Below, one piece after another: positions 16,004-26,884 of a stretch of 64,000 nt of DNA. The position numbers and the translations under genes are program-made. Position 1 is the stretch's first letter. The number at the start of each line of letters is the position of its first letter. The stretch comes from Fibrivirga algicola. Lineage in GTDB: Bacteria > Bacteroidota > Bacteroidia > Cytophagales > Spirosomataceae. The DNA is taken from assembly GCF_011742925.1 (NCBI RefSeq), contig NZ_WAEL01000006.1, forward strand, positions 186,001 to 250,000, read 5' to 3'. The notes under the pieces are model-generated. The model was not told where the DNA came from and ran no database searches. It was given only the letters and a program-made list of their open reading frames with translations.

Positions 16004-17938
16004 TTAGATACGTACCTGAGCCGTAGCATACAGAAGCTCGCGTACCGCATCGGCGATGCCATCGGGGTCGAAACCACATTCGCGGTGTAACTCGATTTGC
16101 TCACCATGTTCAACGATGGCGTCGGGAATACCGAGGCGTTTTACGCGGGCCATGTAGCCATGATTGGCCATAAACTCAAGTACAGCCGAGCCAAAGCCAC
16201 CCATCAAGCATCCATCTTCGATGGTCAGAACCTTATCGAACCGGCGGAAAATTTGGTGGAGCATCGCTTCGTCCAGTGGCTTGGCGTAGCGCATGTCTAC
16301 GTGGGCCGGACGAATGCCTTCTTTAGCCAGTTGCTTCATAGCTGCTACGGCATAATTACCAATATGGCCCAGCGATAAAATGGCTACATCGTCGCCGTCC
16401 TGGACTAGTCGGGCTTTCCCGATAGGCAACTCTTCCAGCGGTGTTTTCCAGTTAGGCATTACCCCTTCACCACGTGGGTAACGAATCGTATAGGCCTGGT
16501 TGCCCTTTTGAACGGTATCTGACGCAGCCGTAAACATCATGTTGCGCAGTTCCTGTTCGTTCATGGGCGCAGCCACGATCATGTTGGGAATGCAGCGCAT
16601 AAACGCGATGTCATACGCACCGTGGTGCGTTGGCCCATCGGCACCGGCAAAACCTGCTCGGTCGAGGCAGAAAATCACCGGAAGTTCCTGAATACACACA
16701 TCATGGATGACCTGGTCGTAGGCCCGCTGCATGAACGTGGAGTAGATATTACAGAACACTACTTCGCCCCGCGTGGCCATACCGGCTGAGAAGGTTACAG
16801 CATGTTGCTCGGCAATGCCTACGTCGAATGCCCGTGTTGGCATGGCCTTCATCATGATATTCATCGACGACCCCGAGGGCATAGCGGGCGTTACCCCCAC
16901 AATGCGTGGGTTTTGCTCGGCCAGTTCAACCAGCGTGTTACCAAAAACATCCTGATACTTCGGCGCTTGTGGCGTAGTGAATGTCTTTTTCTTAATCTCA
17001 CCTGTCAGCTTGTCGAATAGGCCGGGGGCGTGCCACTTGGTCTGATCTTTCTCGGCGGGGCCGTAGCCTTTGCCTTTTACCGTCAGCACGTGAAGGATTT
17101 TCGGGCCGGGGATGGTCTTCAGATCAGCCAGTACATCAGCGAGGCGATCAACGTCGTGGCCGTCGATGGGTCCGAAATAACGCAGGTTTAGCGACTCGAA
17201 CAGATTGCTCTGCGACAACACCGACGATTTGATGGCTGTCTCTACCTTCGATACGATCTCCTGTGCCGACTTGCCAAATGTGCTAAATTTACCGAGCAGG
17301 TTCCAGACATCGTCTTTTACCTTGTTGTATGTGGGCGAGGTAGTAATGTCGGTGAGATATTCGCGCAGGGCACCCACGTTAGGGTCAATGCTCATGCAGT
17401 TGTCGTTCAACACGATCAGCAGATTGGCATCGGTAGCGCCAGCATGGTTCATACCTTCAAAGGCTAAACCGGCTGTCATTGACCCATCACCGATAACGGC
17501 GATGTGGTTGCGGGTCTGATTACCCTGTAGTTGTGAGGCAACGGCCATACCCAGTGCGGCAGAAATAGACGTCGATGAATGGCCAACGCCAAAGGCGTCA
17601 TACTCACTCTCTTTCCGTTTCGGGAAGCCTGACAGACCGCCGTAGAACCGGTTTGTATGGAAATTTTCGCGACGCCCAGTCAGAATCTTGTGCCCGTATG
17701 CCTGGTGTCCCACATCCCAAATCAATTGATCGTCAGGTGTATTGAACACGTAATGCAGGGCAGTAGTGAGTTCAACCACGCCCAGGCTCGACCCGAAGTG
17801 GCCGCCATAGATAGACACTACGTCAATGATATATTGGCGCAGTTCATCGCAGAGTTGGGGTAAGCTTGACTTGGGAAGTTTACGCAGGTCTTCGGGAGTG
17901 CGAACGGTCGCTAACAGGTTGCCGGGGGTAATCAGCAT
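16004..17938 (-). CDS. dxs: 1-deoxy-D-xylulose-5-phosphate synthase
   Basis: 644-aa thiamin-diphosphate enzyme condensing pyruvate and glyceraldehyde-3-phosphate, the first step of the MEP isoprenoid route. Visible are WDVGHQAYGHKILTGRR (~84-100), the TPP-binding GDGSMTAGLAFEGMNHAG (~160), the central GPIDGHD, the conserved AEQHAVTFSAGMA with its catalytic Glu, and DRAGFAGADGPTHHG. The C-terminal transketolase domain carries IEDGCLMGGFGSAV. Full length matches the family. Its isoprenoids would feed carotenoids (crtZ at 40.9 kb), undecaprenyl phosphate for MraY, and GGGPS. A -7 promoter box is about 100 bases upstream. Confidence 0.97.
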   Translation of the reverse strand: MLITPGNLLATVRTPEDLRKLPKSSLPQLCDELRQYIIDVVSIYGGHFGSSLGVVELTTALHYVFNTPDDQLIWDVGHQAYGHKILTGRRENFHTNRFYGGLSGFPKRKESEYDAFGVGHSSTSISAALGMAVASQLQGNQTRNHIAVIGDGSMTAGLAFEGMNHAGATDANLLIVLNDNCMSIDPNVGALREYLTDITTSPTYNKVKDDVWNLLGKFSTFGKSAQEIVSKVETAIKSSVLSQSNLFESLNLRYFGPIDGHDVDRLADVLADLKTIPGPKILHVLTVKGKGYGPAEKDQTKWHAPGLFDKLTGEIKKKTFTTPQAPKYQDVFGNTLVELAEQNPRIVGVTPAMPSGSSMNIMMKAMPTRAFDVGIAEQHAVTFSAGMATRGEVVFCNIYSTFMQRAYDQVIHDVCIQELPVIFCLDRAGFAGADGPTHHGAYDIAFMRCIPNMIVAAPMNEQELRNMMFTAASDTVQKGNQAYTIRYPRGEGVMPNWKTPLEELPIGKARLVQDGDDVAILSLGHIGNYAVAAMKQLAKEGIRPAHVDMRYAKPLDEAMLHQIFRRFDKVLTIEDGCLMGGFGSAVLEFMANHGYMARVKRLGIPDAIVEHGEQIELHRECGFDPDGIADAVRELLYATAQVRI

Positions 17939-18039
17939 GATATACTGCGTGAAGTGTTAATGTCGATTGTAAACAAATCAGTAGAAGATATTGTTTCTGC
18001 TGATCCCTCGCCTGACTTACAATAAGTTACGCGAGCCTA

Positions 18040-18047
18040 CAAAACTA
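18040..18047 (-). promoter_or_regulatory. Candidate -7 box TAGTTTTG for dxs
   Basis: On the minus strand TAGTTTTG fits TAnnTTTG. A TTTG lies 14 bases further upstream, somewhat closer than the usual -33 spacing. It implies a leader of about 95 bases before the dxs ATG. Confidence 0.4.
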
Positions 18048-18151
18048 CGGTAAGATTAGGACAAAACGAATACAATCCCCGCAACACTAGCTACTGAATT
18101 GTACTAAAGGCATACGTACGGAGAAATATACAGAAGGGTTCTAAACAAATG

Positions 18152-18186
18152 AACCCGGGCAATCTTAACTGAAGATCGTCCGGGTT
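18152..18186 (-). terminator. Hairpin after the Ala/Glu-rich helical protein gene
   Basis: Stem AACCCGG/CCGGGTT (18152-18158 with 18180-18186) continues after a short bulge with ATCTT/AAGAT. It lies about 30 bases past the stop at 18217. Confidence 0.55.
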
Positions 18187-18216
18187 TATTAACTTACTAT
18201 CAACGTAATAGGCTTG

Positions 18217-18690
18217 TTACTCGCCGAAAAGCTGGTTCCAAACGGCCTTCGCTTTTTCCTTAGCGGCCTCAACCTGATGGGCGGCTTCGGCTTTCAACTC
18301 ATCAAGCTTAACCTGAGCGGCTTCCAACTGAACGGCCGCTTCTGCGCGAACTTCATCGAATTTATCTTCGGCAATATCAGCCAGCTCATCTGCTTTAGCT
18401 GAGGCTGTTGTGTAAGCTGTTTCTGCCTGCGCCTGCAGGTTCGTCAGCGATTCGGCAGTAGTAGCCTTCACCGTTTCGATATGTGCCGCCGCTTTCGCTT
18501 TGAGGTCATCGATATCGACTTGTTGCCCCAATTCATGAGCTTTAGCAACTAACTGGTCTTTCAACTCGTCGAGTTGAGCTGCAGCAGCGTTCAGGTGTTC
18601 ACCGGCTTCCGTCTTAAAAGCGTCTAACTTTTCGGCTGCAGCGGCTTTTGTTGCTTGAATCTGTTCGGTGGCGGTGGTTTTATTTTCCAT
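18217..18690 (-). CDS. Hypothetical Ala/Glu/Lys-rich helical protein
   Basis: 157 aa with no signal peptide and almost no Pro, Gly or aromatic residues. It looks like continuous amphipathic helix with a rough 11-residue periodicity: KLDAFKTEAGEHLNAAAAQL, KAHELGQQVDIDDLKAKAAA, KFDEVRAEAAVQLEAAQVKL, and the end AKAVWNQLFGE. The pattern recalls LEA-type, apolipoprotein-like or phasin-like proteins, all of which have similar composition, so no specific function can be claimed. A stress or surface-coating role is a guess. It is flanked by hairpins on both sides and is probably monocistronic. Confidence 0.75.
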   Translation of the reverse strand: MENKTTATEQIQATKAAAAEKLDAFKTEAGEHLNAAAAQLDELKDQLVAKAHELGQQVDIDDLKAKAAAHIETVKATTAESLTNLQAQAETAYTTASAKADELADIAEDKFDEVRAEAAVQLEAAQVKLDELKAEAAHQVEAAKEKAKAVWNQLFGE

Positions 18691-18716
18691 TAGCTCAATT
18701 AACGGTTATAAGTCCT

Positions 18717-18803
18717 CGGTTTTCGGTCCTCAGTACTTTGTTACGCTGCAAGTTAACGAGTTTTAAAAGAGCGAAGCAATAGATCATTGAGGACAGAAAA
18801 CTG
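18717..18803. repeat. Imperfect long inverted repeat
   Basis: Left arm ~18717-18748 and right arm ~18767-18803 pair over about 30 bases with several mismatches (GGTCCTCAG against TTGAGGAC; GTTTTC against GAAAAC). It looks like a decayed member of the intergenic hairpin class and lies just past the stop of the 188-aa gene. Confidence 0.5.
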
Positions 18804-18805
18804 TT

Positions 18806-19372
18806 TCACCCCAACCGCCGGGTAATCAACGTACCTACGGCTTCAATCAGGTTCATGGGCTTCAATGTGCGCCAGTTGACCATGTGTAAGGTGCCCCCGA
18901 AATTGATGTAATAATCGAGGTGGAACCGTTTCCATTCCTGCTCCACAAATTCGGGGAAGTTAATGGCCGTGATCCAGCCATCTTCTACGTCGTCGAACCA
19001 CTCCTCGTAGTAGCTATCGTCGGAACCATGAAAGTTGAGTACGTTTTCGCCAATCAGCAGAAAGTATTTGATGCCCTCCTTAACCAGCGGGTCAATGACC
19101 TGCCGTTTTAAGTGCATAATGTCGTTGTGCAGCGTGTCGTTCCACTCACCGAACAACTCGATCACGACAGCTTGCCTGTCGTAATTGGCGTAAAGAATCT
19201 TGCAATAAAGCGTCTCAGAACCGATTTCGTCCCAAAACGGGTGGATGTAATAACCGTAAATGTCGTTCTCGTACTGGGTTGTATTGTATGTCCGCTCGTG
19301 AAAAGGCGACTGAGGATCTTCAGAGGCGGCGTAATACTTCTCCCAGCCATAGAAAGGCTCAATGTCTTGCAT
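18806..19372 (-). CDS. Conserved-looking hypothetical protein, 188 aa
   Basis: Soluble, acidic and aromatic-rich protein (many Trp/Tyr: EPFYGWEKYYAASEDPQSP; FHGSDDSYYEEWFDDVEDGW). There is no signal peptide or membrane segment. A hydrophobic beta strand, KYFLLIGENVLNF, sits in the middle, and the C-terminal end is helical (NLIEAVGTLITRRLG). The composition, length and ATG start (MQDIEPF) are those of a real gene. I do not recognise the family. It has its own intergenic hairpins on both sides, including the 27-bp perfect repeat upstream, and is probably transcribed alone. Confidence 0.8.
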   Translation of the reverse strand: MQDIEPFYGWEKYYAASEDPQSPFHERTYNTTQYENDIYGYYIHPFWDEIGSETLYCKILYANYDRQAVVIELFGEWNDTLHNDIMHLKRQVIDPLVKEGIKYFLLIGENVLNFHGSDDSYYEEWFDDVEDGWITAINFPEFVEQEWKRFHLDYYINFGGTLHMVNWRTLKPMNLIEAVGTLITRRLG

Positions 19373-19391
19373 AACGTTGGGAAAAAATAGG

Positions 19392-19489
19392 TTGAGACGG
19401 TCCGCCGCCGCGGTTTGACGTTACACTGCTAATTACCCAAATCCTGGGGTAGCGGAGCAATATCAAACCGCGGCGGCGGACCGTCTCAA
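19392..19489. repeat. 27-bp perfect inverted repeat with conserved-type loop
   Basis: Arms 19392-19418 and 19463-19489 match perfectly. The arm contains CGGTCCGCCGCCGCGGTTTG, nearly the same as in the repeat at 55023-55148. The loop contains ACTGCTAATT and TAGCGGAGCAA, resembling the loop cores at 45279, 57923 and 59874. It lies just past the gcvP stop. Confidence 0.8.
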
Positions 19490-19511
19490 ACGACAAACAG
19501 CAAACTTAGTT

Positions 19512-22409
19512 TTAAGCGGGCGAAACCATATCGGTGGCAACCATGCCTGCTTCGGCAGTTACTTCGGCGTAGGCGTCTGTCGGCACGCATGAACAAACCA
19601 GGTTACGATCACCGTAGGCCGAGTCGATACGGCTTACGCTTGGCCAGAACTTGCGGGCCCGAACATAAGGCAACGGGAAAACGGCTTTCTCGCGGGTATA
19701 CGGACGATTCCAGTCATCGGCCAGAGCTACCACGGCGGTGTGCGGTGCGTATTTCAGTACATTTTCCACTTTGTCAACCTCGCCGTTCTCGATCTCGCGA
19801 ATCTCATTGCGGATGGCGATCATGGCGTCGCAGAACCGGTCTAACTCTGCTTTCGATTCTGATTCCGTTGGCTCAATCATCATTGTGCCCGCTACCGGGA
19901 ACGATACCGTTGGCGCGTGGAAACCGTAATCCATCAGGCGCTTGGCAATGTCTTCTACCTCAATGCCGACCGACTGTTTCAGCGGTCGGCAGTCGATGAT
20001 CATTTCGTGTGCCGCGCGGCCACTCACAGCTGTGTACAGCGTTTCGAAATGGCCGTCGAGCCGCGACTTAATGTAATTGGCGTTCAGGATGGCCCGCTTG
20101 GTGGCGTTGGTCAGTCCTTCGCCGCCCATCATGGCGATGTAAGCGTACGAGATGGTCAGGATACTGGCCGATCCGTAGGGCGCTGCTGAAACGGGCCCCG
20201 AGCCTTTTCCAGGCAGGAAAGGTACCAGTTGCTCAGCTACGCCGATGGGACCCATACCGGGACCACCGCCGCCGTGCGGAATGCAGAAGGTTTTGTGCAG
20301 ATTCAAGTGACACACGTCGGCACCGATGGTTGCGGGTGAGGTCAGGCCTACCTGCGCGTTCATGTTGGCCCCATCCATGTACACCTGACCACCGAATTTG
20401 TGAATCGTGTCGCAGATATCGATGATACTCTCTTCAAACACACCGTGGGTACTTGGGTACGTTACCATCAGGCACGAAAGATCGGCGGCGTACTGTTCGG
20501 CTTTCGCTTTCAGGTCAGGTACGTCGATGTTGCCGCGTTCGTCGCATTTCACGATCACCACCTTCATACCGGCCATTACGGCACTGGCAGGGTTGGTACC
20601 GTGAGCCGATTGCGGAATCAGGGCCACGTTGCGGTGCTCATCGCCCCGGCTTTCGTGGTAAGCCCGAATGACCATCAAACCTGCGTATTCGCCCTGCGCA
20701 CCCGAGTTGGGTTGTAGCGACATAGCGGCAAAACCGGTGATTTCGCACAGCCAGGTGTTCAGGTCGACAAAAAGCTGCTGGTAGCCGACTGTCTGCTCCT
20801 TAGGGGCGAAGGGGTGCATTTTACCAAACTCAGGCCAGGTTACCGGAATCATTTCGGCGGTAGCATTGAGTTTCATGGTGCAGCTACCCAGTGAAATCAT
20901 TGAGTGAACCAGTGAAAGGTCCTTTTCTTCGAGTGATTTCAGGTAACGCAACATCTCGTGTTCGGTATGGTGCGTGTTGAAAACAGGGTGCGTCAGGTAG
21001 TCCGATTGCCGAACCAGCCGCTCAGGCCAGGTCAGCTCAAGGCTATCGATCATGCTGGTCAGATCATCGGCTGATACCTGTATGCCGAACACATCGAGCA
21101 GGATTTTTAGATCCTTGATCGTTTTGGCTTCGTCGAATGACAGGCTAACCAACTCATCGTTGGTGTGGTAACGAAGGTTGATTTGCGCCGCCCGGGCCGA
21201 TTTCTTCAGCGATTCGATATCATCAACGCGGAGAGTAACGGTGTCGAAGTAGTTCTCGGAAATGATTTCATAACCACCTCGGCGTGCTGCTTTGGCAAAC
21301 AACCGGGTAAGGCCGTGGGTGCGTTCGGCAATCTCGCGGAGACGCTGTGGTCCGTGGTAAACGGCGTAGCTACCCGCCATGACGGCCAGCAAAACCTGCG
21401 CGGTGCAGATATTCGACGTTGCTTTCTCGCGACGGATATGCTGCTCACGGGTTTGTAGTGCCATACGAAGGGCTGGATTTCCCTGCGCATCGACCGACAT
21501 ACCGATGATGCGACCCGGAATCTGCCGTTTATACACATCTTTAGTCGCGAAGAAGGCTGCGTGTGGGCCACCGAAGCCCATAGGCACGCCAAACCGCTGG
21601 GCAGAGCCAACCACTACGTCGGCCCCCATTTCGCCAGGAGGTGTCAGCATCGTCAGGGCCATCAGATCGGCAGCAACAGCTACGTTGATACCAAGCTCAT
21701 GAGCGGCAGAAATAAGGTCTGTATAGTCGAATACTTCACCGTCGGTGGCGGGGTATTGCAGGAGCATAGCGAAAATAGCGCCTGACGTCAGGTCGGCCAT
21801 CCGATGGTCGCCTACTACCACGCGGATATTCAGCGGCGTAGCTCGGGTACGTACCACCTCAATGGTTTGCGGGTGGCAACGGTCCGACACAAAAAACGTT
21901 TCGGCTTTCTTCCGGGCAGCCGGGCGCAGGCTGTGGAGCATCGTCATTGCTTCGGCAGCGGCAGTAGCTTCATCGAGCAGCGAGGCGTTGGCAATCGGCA
22001 TGCCGGTCAGGTCACAGACTACCGTCTGAAAATTCAGCAGGGCTTCCAGGCGACCTTGGGCAATTTCGGCCTGGTAGGGCGTATAGGCCGTATACCAGGC
22101 TGGATTTTCCAGAATATTACGGAGAATCACGTTTGGCGTCAGGGTATCGTAATAGCCTTGGCCAATGTATGACGTGAAGATCTTGTTCTGCTGGGCGAGT
22201 TTTTTGAAGTCACTCAAAAACTCGTGTTCGCCCTTGGGCGCGGGCAGATCAAGCGGACGAGGGAGCCGGATGTTGGCCGGTACGGTCTGTTCAATGAGTT
22301 CGTCGATCGTATCGACGCCCACTGCTTCGAGCATCTGGTTGAAATCCTGATCAAATTGACCGTTGTGACGGTCTTCAAAACGGTCGGTTTGTTGAAGCGT
22401 TACTTTCAT
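19512..22409 (-). CDS. gcvP: Glycine dehydrogenase (aminomethyl-transferring), P protein
   Basis: 965-aa PLP enzyme of the glycine cleavage system. It decarboxylates glycine and passes the aminomethyl group to the lipoyl arm of GcvH. This is the fused single-chain form: the N-terminal half has [20 protein letters not shown] and [17 protein letters not shown], and the C-terminal half has [17 protein letters not shown]. The PLP-lysine motif [20 protein letters not shown] is near residue 705. The length is normal for the family. gcvT and gcvH are not in the window, so the gene stands apart from its partners. The lipoate needed by GcvH could involve LipB at 44.1 kb. No glycine riboswitch was recognised upstream. 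Confidence 0.97.
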   Translation of the reverse strand: MKVTLQQTDRFEDRHNGQFDQDFNQMLEAVGVDTIDELIEQTVPANIRLPRPLDLPAPKGEHEFLSDFKKLAQQNKIFTSYIGQGYYDTLTPNVILRNILENPAWYTAYTPYQAEIAQGRLEALLNFQTVVCDLTGMPIANASLLDEATAAAEAMTMLHSLRPAARKKAETFFVSDRCHPQTIEVVRTRATPLNIRVVVGDHRMADLTSGAIFAMLLQYPATDGEVFDYTDLISAAHELGINVAVAADLMALTMLTPPGEMGADVVVGSAQRFGVPMGFGGPHAAFFATKDVYKRQIPGRIIGMSVDAQGNPALRMALQTREQHIRREKATSNICTAQVLLAVMAGSYAVYHGPQRLREIAERTHGLTRLFAKAARRGGYEIISENYFDTVTLRVDDIESLKKSARAAQINLRYHTNDELVSLSFDEAKTIKDLKILLDVFGIQVSADDLTSMIDSLELTWPERLVRQSDYLTHPVFNTHHTEHEMLRYLKSLEEKDLSLVHSMISLGSCTMKLNATAEMIPVTWPEFGKMHPFAPKEQTVGYQQLFVDLNTWLCEITGFAAMSLQPNSGAQGEYAGLMVIRAYHESRGDEHRNVALIPQSAHGTNPASAVMAGMKVVIVKCDERGNIDVPDLKAKAEQYAADLSCLMVTYPSTHGVFEESIIDICDTIHKFGGQVYMDGANMNAQVGLTSPATIGADVCHLNLHKTFCIPHGGGGPGMGPIGVAEQLVPFLPGKGSGPVSAAPYGSASILTISYAYIAMMGGEGLTNATKRAILNANYIKSRLDGHFETLYTAVSGRAAHEMIIDCRPLKQSVGIEVEDIAKRLMDYGFHAPTVSFPVAGTMMIEPTESESKAELDRFCDAMIAIRNEIREIENGEVDKVENVLKYAPHTAVVALADDWNRPYTREKAVFPLPYVRARKFWPSVSRIDSAYGDRNLVCSCVPTDAYAEVTAEAGMVATDMVSPA

Positions 22410-22444
22410 AAAGTGGTTGACTCGTACGGCTTTATTTCGGAACC

Positions 22445-22452
22445 CAAAGTTA
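22445..22452 (-). promoter_or_regulatory. Candidate -7 box TAACTTTG for gcvP
   Basis: Minus-strand TAACTTTG matches TAnnTTTG and lies 35 bases upstream of the gcvP ATG. No convincing -33 TTTG is seen at the usual spacing. Confidence 0.45.
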
Positions 22453-22557
22453 CGTCAAAACGTGCCGTGTCATACTTTTTGGGTTTGTCTAAATCCAAAA
22501 GCAGTGGCTTTTGCGTAGATAAGGCATCTTTTACGTACTTATCCAACTATAATTTAC

Positions 22558-22591
22558 AAAAACGCCCTGTCCAATCGGTCAGGGCGTTTTT
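22558..22591. terminator. Bidirectional terminator-type hairpin between divergent genes
   Basis: Stem of 12 bp (22558-22569 with 22580-22591; core CGCCCTG/CAGGGCG), 10-base loop, A-run before and T-run after. It is a textbook intrinsic terminator, yet the flanking genes point away from it. It may end an unannotated short transcript or shield the two promoters. Confidence 0.75.
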
Positions 22592-22710
22592 TTGTCCTGG
22601 CCTACCGAACGGGTGCGTAGTTAGGTTATCTTCAACCAACTCTTTACCATTTATAACCGTACCTTCAGGTATGGACGTACCCACCGCAACTCTCTTCTCA
22701 ATTTTAACCA

Positions 22711-24060
<1,350 letters not shown>

Positions 24061-24077
24061 CGACTGGGCTCAGTGCA

Positions 24078-24106
24078 CGTGCGCCCATATAGACACTGGG
24101 CGCACG
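24078..24106 (+). terminator. Hairpin after alditol oxidase-like gene
   Basis: Ten-base perfect stem (24078-24087 with 24097-24106), 9-base loop, 18 bases past the stop. No T-run follows, so the terminator call is tentative. Confidence 0.45.
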
Positions 24107-24208
24107 AAGCCAGATTAATGGCACGAAAATTGGAGCGGGCCTATTTATCGTTAGGTGAGTTGCCTTAACTTGCCTAAGCTAACCCATAGCGTAGTAGCCC
24201 ACGCATCC

Positions 24209-24979
24209 ATGAAAGTTGTGATTCTAGCTGGCGGCCTTGGTACTCGTTTAAGCGAGGAAACGGTCGTGAAGCCCAAACCGATGGTCGAAATCGGTGGTAT
24301 GCCTATTCTTTGGCATATCATGAAAATATACTCTGCCCACGGCTATAACGAGTTTATCGTTTGCTTGGGGTATAAGGGGTATATTATCAAGGAGTTTTTT
24401 GCGAATTACTTCCTCCACCAGTCTGATGTAACGATCGACCTGAGCACCAACGAAATTTCGGTCCATACCTCGCAGGCTGAGCCCTGGAAAGTCACCCTCG
24501 TAGATACTGGCCTAACCAGCATGACCGGTGGGCGGCTTCGCCGGGTACGTCATCATATTGGCAACGAGCCGTTTATGCTCACATACGGTGACGGCGTGGG
24601 CGACGTAGATATCACAAAACTGGTGTCTTTTCATGAAGCACATGGCAAAAAATGCAGCCTTACGGCGGTACAGCCCTCGGCCCGGTTTGGGGCGCTCGAT
24701 GTAAATGACACTGATGGCGTCCGGTCATTCCTTGAGAAACCCAAAGGCGATGGTGCCTGGATCAACGGCGGCTTTTTCGTTTGTGATGCTTCTGTCATTG
24801 ACCTGATCGAGGGCGATGATACCACCTGGGAGCGTTACCCCATGGAAATGCTGGCCGCACAGGGCGAGATGATGGCCTTTCGGCACGATGGTTTCTGGAA
24901 ACCAATGGACACCCTGCGCGATAAAACGGAACTGGAAAACGCCTGGAATAGTGGTCAGGCAGAATGGAAAGTTTGGTAA
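24209..24979 (+). CDS. rfbF: Glucose-1-phosphate cytidylyltransferase
   Basis: 256 aa from the ATG at 24209 ([14 protein letters not shown]). The frame opens at 24155, but the extra residues precede the nucleotide-binding start. It makes CDP-glucose from CTP and glucose-1-phosphate. Motifs: [20 protein letters not shown] (nucleotide loop), [13 protein letters not shown] (metal Asp), [18 protein letters not shown], and [17 protein letters not shown] near the C-terminus, all characteristic of RfbF. It is the first gene of the CDP-sugar operon; the next gene uses its product. An imperfect long hairpin separates the two. Confidence 0.95.
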   Translation: MKVVILAGGLGTRLSEETVVKPKPMVEIGGMPILWHIMKIYSAHGYNEFIVCLGYKGYIIKEFFANYFLHQSDVTIDLSTNEISVHTSQAEPWKVTLVDTGLTSMTGGRLRRVRHHIGNEPFMLTYGDGVGDVDITKLVSFHEAHGKKCSLTAVQPSARFGALDVNDTDGVRSFLEKPKGDGAWINGGFFVCDASVIDLIEGDDTTWERYPMEMLAAQGEMMAFRHDGFWKPMDTLRDKTELENAWNSGQAEWKVW

Positions 24980-25010
24980 AATAGAATCCTCAATTCCCTG
25001 CCTTCAGTTG

Positions 25011-25072
25011 ACTGTCTTCTAGTGCGCTGCTAAAGCACGTAATTCAGACTTAGCAGCGCAACAGAAGACAGT
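25011..25072. repeat. Intergenic hairpin with conserved core, rfbF-rfbG gap
   Basis: Outer arm ACTGTCTTCT (25011-25020) pairs with 25063-25072, and inner arm GCGCTGCTAA (25024-25033) pairs with 25050-25059, with a three-base mismatch between. The inner arm is the clearest copy of the loop core shared by several of these elements. Confidence 0.7.
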
Positions 25073-25086
25073 AAGTTGAGGGCAAG

Positions 25087-26181
25087 ATGTTCATGTTCAA
25101 CGATATCTACCGAAGAAAGACCGTTTTTCTGACGGGGCATACGGGCTTTAAAGGGTCGTGGCTGGCGTATTGGCTACACCAATTGGGCGCTCAGGTAGTG
25201 GGCTACTCACTGCCCGCGCCTACTACGCCCAGTCAATACGACCTGCTGCACCTTAACCAGCCGGAGACGCTGGCCGATCTGAACAACGTACCTGTGCTGG
25301 TAAAGGCCATGCAAAGCGCTCAGCCCGATATGGTGATGCATATGGCTGCGCAACCGCTGGTGCGCGAATCGTATCGTACACCACTGGAAACGCTGGAAAC
25401 GAATATCCTGGGCACAGCCCGGTTGCTGGAAGCTGTTCGCTATACGCCTTCGGTGCGGGCGGTGGTGATCGTGACCAGCGATAAATGCTACGACAATCCG
25501 GAAGACGGCCAGCCACTGCGCGAGACCGACCCAATGGGTGGTTTTGACCCATACAGCGTGTCGAAGGGCGCGGCTGAATTAGTCACGGCGAGCTACCGAA
25601 ACTCGTTTTTCAACCCGGCGCAGTATGGGCAGTCGCATCAGGTGCTGGTAGCCAGTGTCCGGGCGGGCAATGTCATTGGCGGCGGCGATTGGGCCGCTGA
25701 CCGTCTGATTCCCGACCTGATTCGGAGTACCCAGGGCCACGTACCGGTTGAGATTCGAAATCCGCTGGCGGTGCGGCCCTGGCAACATGTGCTGGAACCG
25801 CTGTCGGGCTATCTGCTGGTTGGGCAGCAACTTATGGAAGGTAACGTACCCAGTGCCGAGGGCTGGAATTTTGGTCCGGCCGCCACTGATGTACTGCCCG
25901 TTCGCGAGGTGATTGCCTATGCGCGCGCCGAATGGTCGGCCATTCAGTCTATCGAACATCCGTCGGCCGCAAATCCGCACGAGGCGCACCTGCTGTCGCT
26001 GGATTGCACTAAAGCTCATGAGCGCTTAGGATGGGCACCCGTCTGGAATACCGAAACAGCCATTCAGCGTACCATCGCCTGGTACCGCGATTATTACCAG
26101 AATGGAGCCGTGCATACAGATGCCGACCTGCGGGCCTACACTGCGCAGGCCGAAGCGACTAACCAACCCTGGGCTGTATGA
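25087..26181 (+). CDS. rfbG: CDP-glucose 4,6-dehydratase
   Basis: 364-aa short-chain dehydrogenase/reductase converting CDP-glucose to CDP-4-keto-6-deoxyglucose. The Rossmann motif is TGHTGFKGSWLAYWL (residues ~17-31), and the catalytic Tyr-Lys equivalent is in DPYSVSKGAAELV. MAAQPLVRESY, VTSDKCYDN and AGNVIGGGDWAADRLIPDLI are typical of RfbG. Two ATGs, at 25087 and 25093, are both usable. The stop overlaps the start of the next gene by four bases (ATGA), implying translational coupling. Together with RfbF this fixes the pathway as CDP- rather than dTDP-linked up to the keto sugar. Confidence 0.95.
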   Translation: MFMFNDIYRRKTVFLTGHTGFKGSWLAYWLHQLGAQVVGYSLPAPTTPSQYDLLHLNQPETLADLNNVPVLVKAMQSAQPDMVMHMAAQPLVRESYRTPLETLETNILGTARLLEAVRYTPSVRAVVIVTSDKCYDNPEDGQPLRETDPMGGFDPYSVSKGAAELVTASYRNSFFNPAQYGQSHQVLVASVRAGNVIGGGDWAADRLIPDLIRSTQGHVPVEIRNPLAVRPWQHVLEPLSGYLLVGQQLMEGNVPSAEGWNFGPAATDVLPVREVIAYARAEWSAIQSIEHPSAANPHEAHLLSLDCTKAHERLGWAPVWNTETAIQRTIAWYRDYYQNGAVHTDADLRAYTAQAEATNQPWAV

Positions 26182-26717
26182 CATTCGATGAAACACCCAT
26201 TGCCGGGGCGTATCTGATCACGCCCACCCCCCGTGGTGACCACCGGGGTTGGTTCATGCGGACCTTCGACCGGGCGGCATTTCTCACCTACGGTCTTTGT
26301 GCCGACTGGGTGCAGATGAACCACTCCATGACCACCACAACTGGTAGCATCCGGGGCATGCATTTCCAGCACGTACCTGCGGCTGAAGTAAAGCTGGTTC
26401 GCTGCGTGGCCGGTCGCGTGTTTGATGTGCTGGTCGATCTACGGCCCGGCTCGCCCACGCGCTGGCAATGGTTTGGCACTGAGCTATCGGCCGGAAATCA
26501 GCAGATGCTGTATATTCCCGAAGGCTGCGCCCACGGTTTCCAGACACTCGAGCCCAACTGTGAACTAGTATATTGTCACAGTGCTGCTTACGCGCCCGAA
26601 CACGAAGAAGGCGTTCGCTATAATGACCCGAAACTAAACATAACCTGGCCCCTCCCTATCACGGATATATCCGCCCGAGATATGGGGTTCACTTTGCTTG
26701 ACGATAGTATGCAGTGA
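26178..26717 (+). CDS. dTDP-4-dehydrorhamnose 3,5-epimerase-like sugar epimerase
   Basis: 179-aa cupin enzyme of the RmlC family. Motifs: GDHRGWFMRTFD, QMNHSMTTTTGSIRGMHFQ with the conserved His of the active site, RCVAGRVFDVLVDLR, and YIPEGCAHGFQTLE. Family members epimerise C3 and/or C5 of 4-keto-6-deoxy sugars. In this operon the substrate is more likely the CDP-linked 4-keto sugar made by the preceding enzyme, since no dTDP-glucose genes are near. It is translationally coupled to rfbG. Whether it acts at C3, C5 or both cannot be told from the sequence. Confidence 0.88.
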   Translation: MTFDETPIAGAYLITPTPRGDHRGWFMRTFDRAAFLTYGLCADWVQMNHSMTTTTGSIRGMHFQHVPAAEVKLVRCVAGRVFDVLVDLRPGSPTRWQWFGTELSAGNQQMLYIPEGCAHGFQTLEPNCELVYCHSAAYAPEHEEGVRYNDPKLNITWPLPITDISARDMGFTLLDDSMQ

Positions 26718-26859
26718 TGATACGCAGAATTGTACAAATTAAAGGGATTTTCGCAGATTTTTGGATTGAAACAAAGTGCAAAATGGAAGCAGACCAGCCC
26801 CCTTTTAATCCAAAAATCCGTGCAAATCGGGTTTACTCCGTACAATCCGCGTACCATCA
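26715..26859. repeat. Large imperfect inverted repeat between operon genes
   Basis: Left arm ~26715-26771 and right arm ~26803-26859 are complementary with interruptions. The best-matched part is GATTTTTGGATT (26755-26766) against AATCCAAAAATC. The outer ends match as TGATGATACGC against GCGTACCATCA. It fills the gap between the epimerase and methyltransferase genes. Confidence 0.6.
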
Positions 26860-26884
26860 ACGCCTACCCCACAGCCTCTAAAAA

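Noticed and set aside
22410-22710. Glycine riboswitch upstream of gcvP
   Set aside because: Only a -7 box and a terminator-like hairpin on a divergent gap were seen; no glycine aptamer-like conserved blocks recognised.
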